Part shown: one piece after another, positions 36,190-47,990 of the stretch
Numbering within the stretch: position 1 is the stretch's first letter
How the letters are laid out: each line of letters opens with the position of its first letter
NCBI GenBank assembly: GCA_963978895.1
Contig: OZ022247.1
Span: 2,509,869 to 2,573,868, forward strand
From: Erpobdella octoculata
Lineage: Eukaryota; Annelida; Clitellata; Hirudinida; Erpobdellidae
Length of the DNA: 64,000 nt
Direction of reading: 5' to 3'
Notes under the pieces: model-generated
What the model was told of the DNA's origin: nothing
Seen by the model: only the letters and a program-made list of their open reading frames with translations
Databases searched by the model: none
Translations under genes and position numbers: made by a program

Positions 36190-36350
36190 GGTTTCATGAT
36201 GAAACAGAACATAATAAAACAGAACATAATAAAACAGAACAAATAAAACAGAACATAATAAAACAGAACATAATAAAACAGAACATGACAATGCAGAACG
36301 TGAAGAAACAGAACAATGAAAACACAGAACAGTGATAAAACAGAACATTG
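36190..36350. repeat. A-rich minisatellite (AAACAGAACATAAT)n
   Basis: About ten imperfect units of 10-14 bp containing AAACAGAAC. The adjoining GCAGTGGCGTAG at 36146 resembles a hAT-MITE tip. Confidence 0.8.
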
Positions 36351-37337
36351 CGTATATTATTTCAACTACTTTTTCGTGATATAAAAAATGTCCGAGATCA
36401 AATTGCTCCAAGTTAAAACGCCCGGAGATATTTTAAACTATTATCATAAAATTAAAGTTTTATTTGACTATGTAGTTAATAATATTAGTTTTCGATGTTT
36501 GAAGTTCCTCACTGCTGGATATAACTTGCTCATCACTGTTTGCACAAAAATTGTTGAATTAAATACATATTTTACATGGGCAAATTTTTTATAACCAACT
36601 TTGTACCAAAAATATATATCTAGAAGTCCATCAATAAACCAATTTTCACAATATTCTTCACCTCTACTGGTATAATTAAAAATAATTAATAAAAACCAGG
36701 TTTAGATCTGCACAAGTACCCATGTTACAGAATAAGCAAATATCTCATTCTAATTTACCCAATAATAAACAACAGTTAAGCTTCCATTTCTATTTTTTCA
36801 CAATAACCAACAGGCAAGGTTCCACACTTGTACAAGTAAATTCCACCAAGCATACCAACATACCCACATGACTATCTTGAAAACCAAGAAGAATCCACGG
36901 GAGCAAGTAGTCTACTGAAAGAACATTTTTTCTATAATATTAAAATTGGTAATTGTTGTGAGAAAAAAAATTACATTTCAAATAATACAGCCACACGAAT
37001 TTAAATGAAATTGACACTTCTAGAGGCAACTTGAATATAAAAAAGTTATACTGCCTCTGCCGTGATTAAATGTTTTAGATGTCGAAAACTACGTGCTACT
37101 CGACCCAGTCCGTTTCATAAGCCAAATTTTCCGGACCGTTTTTATAGGCCTAAAATACTTATGTTTGGCAGAAAAAATAGCCAATCCACGGGGGGGGGGG
37201 GGAGAGTTAAACATGGAGAAAACTTTGGGGAGTTGACAAAGTTATTTAAAAAAGCAAATATTACAAATCTTTCTCCTACTAAATCCTTAACTTTTCCTCC
37301 CAAAATGGCTGATGACCGGGAGCAGGGTTAGTCATAG

Positions 37338-37530
37338 GTATTTTTTCCAAACTAGTTGCTGTACATAATTTATGATACCGAAGTATCAATTTATTCATTA
37401 ATCACATTAATCTCCTATTAAATCCTTAAGTCAGAGGTATTTTTTCCAAACTAGTTGCTGTACATAATTTATGATACCAAAGTATCAATTTATTCATTAA
37501 TCTCATTCAATCTGTGTAACAATAGGGACA
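37338..37530. repeat. 98-bp tandem duplication
   Basis: Two nearly identical units beginning GGTATTTTTTCCAAACTAG, at about 37338 and 37436, downstream of MCM2. Confidence 0.88.
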
Positions 37531-37725
37531 TCAACCACAGCATCAATGGCTACTCGTTTAATAAAAAAATAAAACAAGGTCACTCTTTAAATAAATTGTC
37601 TCAAAAAACAATTAATTTGTAAATGTTAAAGTGATGATGCTATAATAATTAACTAAAGATAAAGTCGATATATTTAACATCGGTTGCGTCTCTCCCCCCG
37701 ATGCGACCAACGTCATCACTCGCGT

Positions 37726-40700
37726 CTATCTCAGGTCTTCGACAATTACTCTCCTTCTGGCGTCGTACGTGAATTTGTTTCCGAGGAAGACGTTACTCTT
37801 GTAGAAATCCATCAGGCTGGTGATGTTCCACTGCCGTGCCTGGAAACGGAACGAGATTTAAAATAAATTTATCCAAATAATCTATAATAATTATATAATC
37901 TCCCAACTATACTCACAGACGGTCGCACACACACATAAACAAACTTTCATAACTACATGGTGAGATGTATAAAAAGATGGTAGTGCTGACCGAAAGCTAG
38001 CCTAAGTAATTAATAATAATAATCTCCACGACTAACTTCCTCCGATTATATTTAGTAACACAACCACAAACGTACCCGATCCAGGAGATCCTTCTCAGAC
38101 ACTTCGACTCTTTCCAGGCCGTCGTGACGACTCCTCTGGTAGACGATCTGATCTTTGGCGAGATTCTTGAGAATGTGAAGAAGCAAGTCGTTGTTGTCTT
38201 TCTTGTATGCCAGATATCTGCTCAGATTCTGCAGAATAGATTGAGTTAACGATAAAGTTATTTTTTAGAAACCCAATGCAACATTTCTAACAAATATTAA
38301 TTGTCAGATTTAATTATTAATTGTTAGATTTAATTGTTATTAATTGTCAGATTTAATTATTAATTGTCAGATTTAATTGTTATTAATTGTCAGATTTGAT
38401 TGTTATTAAATGTCAGATTTAATTGTTATAAATTGTTAGAGACCAAACAATTGACTTAGAAGTTAACTAACAATAATAACCAAAATTATCATTTAATTAA
38501 TGTGAGATATTAAATAACATAAAGGATATTACTAGTTTAATTCTGCAGAATAGATTAGTTATTAATAGAGTTATTATTAGAAAACGGATGCAAAATTTCT
38601 AACAGACATTAACCGTGAGGATGTGATTACAGAGACCAAATGTTAACTAACAATAATAACCAAAATTATCATCTAAACACCAAATAAAACTTTGTAAGAT
38701 ATTAAATAACATAAAAAATGTTATTAGTTTTAATTCAAAGTAATCGAAGAATGATTAAAATTAATTAATATAAAATTATTACAACTGGATGAATTCAACC
38801 AACCTTGGTCATCTCCTTGACGACGCTGAACTTCTGCGTCGAGATGAAACTCTCGACGGTAATCCTGACCGCCATGTTTACATCGTCGTCGTCCACGTAG
38901 TCTCTCAGTCGGAGTCTCGCATGGGCTTCCGACATTCTGATTGTCGACTCGATCAGACGAACCGTCACTGCAAGACTTTGTGTCGTCTGGCGGTCGAAGA
39001 AATCAATTTTTTTTTTTTTTTTCGTTACGAAAACCATTAGAAACACCCAAGCTATAATCTAATTTGAAATTAACGGATCCTATCGGAAGTGATATTTATT
39101 TTTGAGAGAAATTTCATTTTGTTTTCCTGACAGTTTTTTGACTTCCACATGCTTTAGTTGATAAAATAAAGCTTTGTTGTATTTAAATTTAATATAAAGG
39201 AGCCTGAGTGAGGTGTTACAAAAACGGGCACCCGGAATTTATACAAACTTATATGATTATATGATTAACAGTGCAGTCAGTAACCATGAAATAACAACTT
39301 AAGATACAAATCAATGGCAGACCTGAGATTCTCTCCTCAAATCGGTGTACATCTTCGAGATCTTGTCTCCGTCGACCTGGTTGAGAATGGGACGCGACTT
39401 CTCCTTGGCGTAGATTATGTACTTCTTGAGAAGCTCCTGCTCGATCGGTTCCAGGCCGGACGTGTTCAGCTCGTTGTTTTTCTGGGAAGAATAAAAAAAT
39501 ACCGGTTGAACTAATTAACTTTATTTATAAAAATAAAATCTGGTAATTTCATTTTATAGCAATGTATTTTAAGTGACATTAAATAATCACAAATCGGTGC
39601 ATAAATTACGGACGCATCCCGCATAAATTATGCGAATGTATCCCACATAACTTCTTCTCATCGCATTTAATTATTCATTACACTTCCAAGAAAACCAGCA
39701 ACAGCAGAGAGAGGAGACCAACCGGCATAGCGTCCGCTTCTTCGCCGTCGGTAGAAGCGAACGGATGATGCTTGATGTGACTCTCGACGATGAACTTTGC
39801 CATTCTCTCGTCCTCGATGGGATCCACCTGGTCGCGTACGACGCACACGATGTCGAAACGAGACAGAATCGGCTCGGTCAGATCCACCTGTGGAGTTGAA
39901 AAAAAAACAATTTTTTTAAAGCAAGAAATAAATAACTTTCCACCTTAAAAATATTTCGAGCTGATACGATCAGCTACTGATATGATTAGCTATTGATACG
40001 ATCAGCTACTAATACGATCAGCCACTGATACAATCAGCTACTGATAAGCTCAGCTACTGATACAATCAGCTACTGATATGATTAGCTACTGATATGATCA
40101 GCTAATGATATGATCAGCTAATGATACGATCAACTACTGATACAATCAGTTACTGATATGATTAGCTACTGATACGATATTTGTTGGAACTGCAATAACA
40201 TCAGCAACAACTGACCAAAACGAATTTAATGCAGCTTCCGAAAAAGTATTTAATCTTGGCACAGTCATACATCAAACTCCAGATCAATAAAACGCTGAGA
40301 GTTGACTTAGGTAATGCCCGAGTAATGTCAAAAAGATTTCAAAGACCACCAAGGTCGAACTTACGTTCTCATTGAAGGTCAGAGAAGGGTCGTACCTCCC
40401 GCCGATGGGATTGGACGCAGCTATGACGGCGCACCTGGCCTGAAGCGACGTGACGATACCTGCCTTCGAGATGGAGATCGTCTGCTGCTCCATTGCTTCG
40501 TGGATGCTCGTTCTATCCTGGTCGTTCATCTAAAAATAGAAAAGATCAGTGCTGATGATGATTCCCAATAGAGATTCAAGTTTAAAAAATAATAAATTGA
40601 CAAATAAAACTCTAATGAGGCTTTATGAAAAACTGTCCTAACAGACTCTTTGTTGAATTAGAACAATTTGAGAATGCCCTTTTCTAGAATTAAAACACAC

Positions 40701-43700
40701 ACACATACAACTAATAGAATTGGAACATGCAAACACACAACTCATAGAATTACAATAATATGCAAACACAAAACGCGTAGAATTAGAACAATACGCAAGC
40801 ACACAAATCGTAGAATTAGAACAATACACCAAGCAATAATAACTGCACAAATAGCAACAATCGATCACATAAAGAGCAAGTCGTAAATCAACCCGAGCGC
40901 TAACCTTATCAAACTCGTCGATCAAGCAGATACCCCTGTCGGCAAGCACAAGAGCACCTGCTTCGAGAGTCCACTCGCGTGAAACCGGATTCCTCTGAAC
41001 GTAGGCCGTCAGACCGACCGCGGAGGCACCCTGGCCCGTCGTGAAGACCACCCTCGATGCAGTTTTTTCTACGTATTTGAGGAACTGAGACTTTGCCGTG
41101 CCCGGATCTCCGCAGATCAGTACGTTGATGTCGCTTCTCGTCTTGTGCGTCGTTTGTTTTTCTGATGGAAAATAAAATTTTATGAATTTATTGTTAATTA
41201 TAACAATTATCATTTAAATCAATAAACACACACACACACGCTATAGAATCTTCTTTGTCATGGATCAAACTATTCAGAAACCGGATGATTTAGGAATATT
41301 GAAAAATTAAACAATCACGTCGCACTAACAGATCCGTGTGATATCATTTTAGTCTTTTGTGTACGAACTGGTTTTTATTGCAATAAAGTACGCTATCCAC
41401 GGATACCAGATGAGAATTTAATAAAAAATATTATAACCAACTAATTGATTATTATATAACAATTTTATGGTGATACGATTGATTCTCACCATTTCTTGAA
41501 ACTGCTCCAAACATCGACAGTGCCAGTGCCCTCTTCACATCATCATGACCGTATATGGAAGGAGCTATACTGGCAAATATCTGTTAGGAAATACATAAAA
41601 AATGGTAACAACTTCAAGTGAAGTGCCTAAAAAATATTGTTCTGCCCCTTTTATCACTTGCAAACACCCCAAATAGATATCTGAATGATACCTCCTAACA
41701 CACTGAATGATTTATAGAGGAGAAAAACTTTATATAAAACCGGTAGTTTTCACAGGATCACCTTCACAGAACCTGATCCCACCTAACCCTTTTAGAACCA
41801 AGTTATAAAACACAAGCAACTGAGCATCAAAAACATTCAAAGAGGCAAATTATCTGGCTGCACAGTCACGTCAACCATCCCCCGCCACCCTGAAACCAAC
41901 CCCTCCCCCCGAAACCAACCCGGTCGGCAATCCTTTCATCCTTAGCCAGTTGCATGATTGCCTTGATGTCGTCATCGGTCAGATTGGAGGCGGCCATTTT
42001 GTCGTCTTTCTTGGTGATGTAGTTGGCGATGATGACCGTGGAAAAGACGGGAAAACCGTTGGAAATGTTAAGCGAACTGTCGTAGTTGTTGCTGTAGATT
42101 CCCGTTAACTCCTGTCGAGTGAAGACGGGTTGAAATTAATAAAGGTGTACGAGTTTGAAAAATTAAAAAACTTTTGACTTGATGATTCAGCAATTGTGTC
42201 ATCAAAAAATAGAAATGACACAGGTATTGGAAATAAGCAATAAAAATAGTTAATATAGCTTGTAATTTGCAATAAATCAACAAATGGAAATTACGATTTC
42301 ATCTCCCGGCTTGCAGGTGTCTACGAGATCGTCCAATAGGACGGCATCTTTCGAACGAGGCAGCCTACCAGCTTCGACCTTGCCGGGGCTTTCTTGGATC
42401 GTGATTCGCTGATAGTTCTTGTAAATGGTCTAATCGACGAAAATAAAATGAAAAGTAAATGAATTTAAAATAAGAGAATTACATGACAAACAGTAACGAC
42501 AAGAACTATCATTACTAATAATAACAATAATAATTATAACTACTATTAATAACTACTTATTAACATAATATATGCAACGATTAAATGAACAAGATGAACA
42601 AAAAAAACCAGCCTGTTCCATGTTGACTTCAAAAGGTCCGGTAGACTGACACTCGGGGCACGACCCCGGCTTGACCTCGTTGTTTTGCGACTGGGTGAAA
42701 GGCCCAAGGACGTACGAGCACTTGATGCAGTCGTACTTGACCATGCTCAGCTGAGGCAGGACGGACGTGCTGCAGGTGACCACACCTGTCGTCCGGAGCA
42801 GCTGATTGACGTGCATCTGCCTGAAAGTCGAGAAATTACAGATCGCGATCATGTTCTAAAAACTAAATCCTCTTCTCTAAGCGTAGCTAGGTTTGGACAA
42901 CCCTCTTTTATTAAGCTCCTCCCTAATTTCAGAGCTGGCTACTATTCACAACAAATAGAATCTGACCAAAATTTGCGACTCTCACCTCAAGCACCTGATC
43001 TCTTCGATGAGTGGCAGGTTGGAAATCCTCACGTGGATGACCTTCGAAATCTGCTCGTATCTCGGATACAGTCCCATCACCACATCTTTCGCTGCCTGTC
43101 AACAATAGATCCGGTACAGCTAACTACCACAATAATAATCATCATCATCATCAATCCTCGAGACGATCAGATGATTGGCTAACATGATATTTTTGCCACC
43201 TGGCTGTAGCCGTAGCCTATAATGGGCCCGCAACGTTGTTTCCTCCTTCTCTCACTCTCTCTCGAGTGAGAGAGTGAGAAGGAGAAAGCGAGAAGTAGTT
43301 AGTTATGATTTGTCTGCACATGACTTTTTTATTAGTTAGATAACCATTCTCAGAATTGGTATTTATATTCTATCAACATTAATCTATAACATATCCAAAA
43401 ATCATAACTGTAAGTACATGCCGAGAGACATCGGACAAACAAACACACAAACAACTTTGTGACCTAATAAAGACATTGTAAAATACAAGCTTTAGGAAAG
43501 CGATAGATTCACGGCATTCCAATTTCTGACAAAATACTCTAAAGAGGTGACAAAATACCCTAAAGAGGTTGCAAAAGCCACAACTAATTATTCAGGACTA
43601 TCACAATTTCCAAAAAAACGCCTTCAGTTGATATCAAACCTACTAAAACATTCATTACGTCGTACATAATCGCATAAATAAGAATTTAGAAACAAACTTC

Positions 43701-46367
43701 ATCAAAAATTTTGAGCATCTCGGTCGGTGCTTCAGGAAGAAAGAAGGCTAGGACGTACTCTTCGCGAGCCAAAATGTTGTAGTCCACCACTAAACTCTCC
43801 TTGTTAGCTGAAAATAATTTTTTTTACACATTATTATGAATCTGGGACCATGTTATATCATTTTCTTGTCTTTTGATGGCCCTAGATGGGCTGGTAGAAA
43901 ATAGTATGAAAAGGACACATATAAAGTATTCAAATTATTATCACTTTCAATAAATTACAAAACAATTTTACAACAATACATATAGATATATAAATATATT
44001 TTATATTATAATAGTTTATAGTCGTCATTTACCCCAGGCATTTTAAGACTCAAATAGCAGTATGTAAGAAACATTTTCTTTGTTTACATTTTATTAGCAA
44101 AACAAGAGCAAATAAACAATGTAACTCTGTTAGTAATATAAACGATTATTGCAAAGAAAATGGATTCCGTAATCTGAATTAACAATAAAAATAACACGAC
44201 CTACCTTCGACCATCTGCGATATCTTTTCCCTGTACAAGTTGTTACCGTTGTCTTCGCAGAACGTCCTGAGGAAGTTCTTGAACCGGTTGAAGACTTCCA
44301 TCCTCGGCGCGACCATGGAAACCCACTCGGCGATCGTGTGGCCCTTCGTGTCTTCCAGATTTTCTATGCTCTCGATCATCTGATGATTTATAAATTATAA
44401 ATCGACATCAATGCTTACAGGTGTACTATCGGGACACTCGGTCAGCACAGCCGGCAGTATGGTTCAAGCCATCAACCAAGCAATCACAGTGAAGCTAATA
44501 TAAAGGATTTAAAAAAATTGTTTTACTAATAGGTAATAACTTTTGCCATCACTGTTCAAGCCATCAACCAAGCAAACACAGTGAAGCTAATATAAAAGAT
44601 TTAAAAAAATTATTTTACTAATAGGTAATAACTTTTTAGTTAACTTTTTCCTGTCACAGCCCAGGATACTTGAGGTTGATAAATGTTTACCGAATTCGCC
44701 ATGGTTATGGATGACTGTTATATCATCTTTAAAAGCGGTATTAATTCACTTTAACACAACCGGGGGAACCCCGAACGAATGTGTTTTTAGCTTTATTCCA
44801 GAGCTTTAAATTTTGTTAGTAAATGGGTGGGGCTATCAATATAACTGCATTTCAAAACAACCTATGAAAGCAAAAATATGAGAGTGAAAAATATTAAAAA
44901 CAAGATTGAAGAATTGAAACAAGATAATGATAAAGAGGAAGAAATTGAGGCTAATTTACAGTGAGAACTGGAACATCTGAATTCTCTCATCCCAGAAATT
45001 AACCTATCAACTATAATCTGAATCACCATCGATTAACTCCGCCCACCTCTTCGTCTTCGTCCATTCCGCCTTCGGCTGCTCTTTCTCCCATCCTTCGTCT
45101 CTTCGTTGATCTCTCCTCATCATCGTCAGATTCGTCTGCAAAAATTCACCGCAAAACTATTATTATTGTTAGAGCTGCTCTGTGATTAAAAATGTTAATC
45201 GAAGTTAATCGCAGAAAAACAATACCATATATGCAGTTATATCCAGAAAAACAATACCATATATGCAGGTATTTCCAGAAAAACAATACCATATATGCAG
45301 GTATTTCCAGAAAAACAATACCATATATGCAGGTATTTCCAGAAAAACAATACCGTATAAGAGTCCCGGTCTCATTCTTCCAGTCGCTGCCAATTCCTGT
45401 CTATCCCTCCTCCTCATTTCCTGTTCGGCGAGTATCCGATCAGTGGCGGAAATATCGGAGAGGTCCTCATTTTCGTCTAGTCCGTCTGCCTCGTAGATGT
45501 CGAGCTCGGGGATTGGTCGATAGTCTCTGTACGTTGGTTTGAAAAATATTTTTTTTAAATGTATTTGTTTAAATCGAGACTGATGAATGGAAAAACTAAT
45601 AAGTTTAATTAGAAGTATATATTTATTTATATATTTATGAGAATGAGACTTGCACGATTTTAACAAGTTTTTTAATAAGTTATTATAATTGTAACAAATC
45701 ATAATTTGTAATTAGAAGTATATATTTATTTATATATTTATGAGACTTATATATATTTACTTGCACAATTTTAACAAAAACGAGTTATAAAAGAATTTAT
45801 TAATTTAAAGATTAGTTCATAAGGTCAAAAGTTATGTCGATTTCAGTAGAAGAATGGAATAACGGGTTAATAATAATTCGGTTATGTCATTGTCATGTTG
45901 TGCTGCATGTTATTAAGCCTGAATTTATGTGATTTCCATCGAAAATAGCCTCGATTGTTAAACTGGAGAACTACAAAAACTTGACTGATGAAATTATTTA
46001 TCAGGTCCTTGATAATTGATAGGGCAAGAAATGATAAGACAGGAATTAATTATCTTCTCATCAACAGAAAAAAGAAGGCCATCATACCTCTCCATGTTTT
46101 CTCCGAAAAGCTCCTCTCCTTCCTCTTCATCTTCATCAGGCACCACCTCACCCAAAACTTCAGCTTCTTCATCTTCAAAAGGTGGAAGATCCCGGCCGGG
46201 ACTCGAAGCATCCACTATGCGCCGGCGCCTTCGTGGCTGGCTGTTATCGGGAGGACTGGCCACTGAGAATAACTCCGAAGAAGGTTCGTCCTGTCACGGA
46301 ACAGAACCAAATAACATTTTCGTGAAAAACATTTTTTATTTGTTTATCGTAAAATACTTACAGCCAT
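37726..46367 (-). CDS. MCM2: DNA replication licensing factor MCM2
   Basis: MCM2 is one subunit of the MCM2-7 hexamer, the replicative helicase. Coding exons (minus): 46367-46362, 46290-46088, 45526-45354, 45135-45047, 44379-44205, 43807-43698, 43095-42986, 42820-42613, 42429-42295, 42111-41920, 41580-41490, 41161-40905, 40529-40365, 39887-39723, 39481-39323, 38986-38804, 38228-38076, 37839-37726. They total 2688 nt (895 aa), against about 904 in human. The acidic N-terminus has [14 protein letters not shown] and [14 protein letters not shown], both MCM2-specific. The zinc finger is Cys320-Cys323-Cys343-Cys346. Walker A is GDPGTAKS (515-522), Walker B LIDEFDK (577-583), arginine finger SRF (647-649). 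The C-terminal winged-helix region ends VIVEDLR. The first coding exon holds only Met-Ala. The intron after 42613 appears to use a GC donor (CAG|GCTGGT); all other joins are GT-AG and in phase. Confidence 0.96.
38290..38440. repeat. Minisatellite with TTGTCAGATTTAAT units
   Basis: About six imperfect units of 20-26 bp in an MCM2 intron. Confidence 0.8.
39955..40180. repeat. 16-bp minisatellite (GATACGATCAGCTACT)n
   Basis: About fourteen imperfect 16-bp units in the MCM2 intron after the exon ending at 40365. Most keep GATCAGCTA. Confidence 0.92.
40690..40850. repeat. Minisatellite with TAGAATTAGAACAATA units
   Basis: Four or five imperfect units of about 30-38 bp in an MCM2 intron. Reading frames across it on both strands are repeat products. 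Confidence 0.75.
43239..43290. repeat. Inverted repeat in an MCM2 intron
   Basis: CTCCTTCTCTCACTCTCTC pairs with a GAGAGAGTGAGAAGGAG arm around CGAGT. The hairpin has about 17-bp arms with one small bulge. Confidence 0.7.
44010..44076 (+). repeat. Dispersed SINE-like repeat, partial copy
   Basis: Shares ATAATAGTTTATAGTC, CCAGGCATTTTAAGACTC and AAATAGCAGTATGTA with the copies at 9.8 kb and 57.5 kb. Truncated after the second block. Confidence 0.6.
44462..44640. repeat. 92-bp tandem duplication
   Basis: Two units beginning GTTCAAGCCATCAACCAAGC at 44462 and 44554, in the MCM2 intron after exon 4. Confidence 0.88.
45212..45361 (-). repeat. 32-bp minisatellite at the MCM2 exon 3 splice donor
   Basis: Five 32-bp units (plus-strand AATACC at 45221, 45253, 45285, 45317 and 45349). 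The first starts within the last few exon bases. On the minus strand each unit repeats TAT(A/T)(C/T)G|GTATTG, so the authentic donor after 45354 is copied at 45321, 45289, 45257 and 45225. Use of the 45257 copy would add 96 nt in frame without a stop. The other copies would shift the frame. Confidence 0.9.
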
Positions 46368-46713
46368 GATGATTTGAAATGAAGAAAACTGTAAAAATCC
46401 GTTGTAATCCGAGCAGTTTTATTTCCTAAACACTTTCGGCGCGAAACCCAACAAAGCCCCTCCTACTATAGCGATGGGACTCCCGAGATAAATATGAATT
46501 TATCTATGGAACATGGGCTATATTGGAGGCTAAAATGTATAGAGTTTTAGAAAATGTTTGGAATTTTGCAAAATTTTTTTGAAAAAAGTTTGCCCTTCCA
46601 AGGAGTTGCTGAAATGACGCTCCGGGTCATATGTAAGTTTGATGAGTTAAATCTCTGAGACAAGTCTTTGATTAAGATTCCACCCTTTCCACAACAATAT
46701 ATAGGATTACAAG

Positions 46714-47056
46714 CAGTGACGTAGCAAAGAGAGGGCAGGGAGGAGCATCTTCCCCGGGGGACATAGGCTTTGGGGGTGCCAAAAAGCAAATGGAAAGACA
46801 ACAATTTCACCAAAGTTTCGTCATTTTTGAACATTTAAAACATGTAAAATTAACAAATTGTATTTTTTCTACTATTTCACACAAGTGATTTCCAAAATTT
46901 TCTTGGAAGGGGATCACCGAGCCCCGGATATGGCTCGGGCACGTTCGGTTTCTTAGATTTTGGTCATCCAATTAATTGGGATGACAGTGGAATATGGGGG
47001 CGCATTGTTTATACCTTGCCCCCGGACGCCAGATAGGGACACTCGCTACGCCACTG
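46714..47056. mobile_element. Complete 343-bp hAT-type MITE
   Basis: Ends are CAGTGACGTAGC and, in reverse complement, CAGTGGCGTAGCGAG. The flanking 8-bp duplication is ATTACAAG / ATTACAAA (46706-46713 and 47057-47064), one mismatch. It lies about 350 bp upstream of the MCM2 start codon and has no coding capacity. Confidence 0.88.
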
Positions 47057-47064
47057 ATTACAAA

Positions 47065-47990
47065 CTGTGGTGACGAAAATGTATACCCTGCGACGAAACG
47101 GCTTTGCGACGAATTGGCCTGCACCCAGTTTCTCTTGTCACATAGAATTAGTATTAATTATTGTAGAATGCAGATTGCTGGGTTTTCAAATGCTTGAGCT
47201 TGGAAAAACTGCCCTCTCCAGAGGTGTGGGTTAGGTAAGGTTGAAAAAAATTGCAATTAAAAAAATTTAACTGTGGGTTGGGTTAGAAAGTTGAACTTTT
47301 CAGGTTGGTCGGTTTGGACTTAGTTGAGAAAATAGTGGGTTGGGATGAGAAAGGGGTGTGTTGGGTCGCCAAAAATGACCCATGTACACTTGTGAATTGT
47401 CCTAGCCTGGGCTCGGGGGTTAGTGTATTCCCGGAGTAGGGAAAGTCTGGAGAGAAGAGAATGTGTGTTTCCATAGGCGCTTATCTCTCTCTATTAACTA
47501 AAGTGACTTCTTAACCTATAGCCCTATATAAAAAAACATTGATATATCTTCTCTCACTAATAGAGTGACGCCGATGTATCATAGTAACTAACAACCTAGT
47601 GCCACCTAGTAACTAGTCTAGTCTGAGACATGTGTGAAATAATAGTAGTATTACAGATGAGCTTTGTAAAAATCTAAAAACTTTGTGCTATTGTATTCCT
47701 CAATGTAGATGTGACTTTCTGTTAGTCATAGTCATCTGGTTACTCTCAGAAAATGAAAAACTCGATTTTTACAAAAAAATTACTTTTACAGTTGGTAAGT
47801 TTTCCAAAATTATGAATCTATATAAGTTAAGAAAAAAAACTATTTTATTTTACTAGCAACAGCAACACACAACCTTGAACAAAAATCTCATTTAAAAAAA
47901 ATCCATCAACATGAATTGTTTTTCTGTCGTCATTTGCGTTCACCTCAAGAGAAGCAGATTCGTAATTACAAACTCAAAAATTTTGTCTTT
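47065..47990. other. No gene recognised
   Basis: Lies between the MITE and the 3' end of the TMEM179-like gene. No supported reading frame. It probably includes that gene's 3' UTR. Confidence 0.35.

Larger units (their letters stand above)
35864..37725. other. Intergenic region between LRR-Ig A and MCM2
   Basis: Contains the probable 3' UTR of LRR-Ig A, a short minisatellite of (AAAACAGAACATAAT)n type at about 36190-36350, a degenerate segment sharing the ATGGCTGATGACCGGGAGCAGG block with the MITEs at 20.4 and 59.3 kb (about 37100-37330), and a 98-bp tandem duplication at 37338-37530. A minus-strand AATAAA at 37494-37489 may serve MCM2. No gene is seen. Confidence 0.5.

Noticed and set aside
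42685..43182. 165-aa plus-strand frame over MCM2
   Set aside because: Antisense shadow of MCM2 exons 7 and 8, whose minus-strand reading matches the MCM family.
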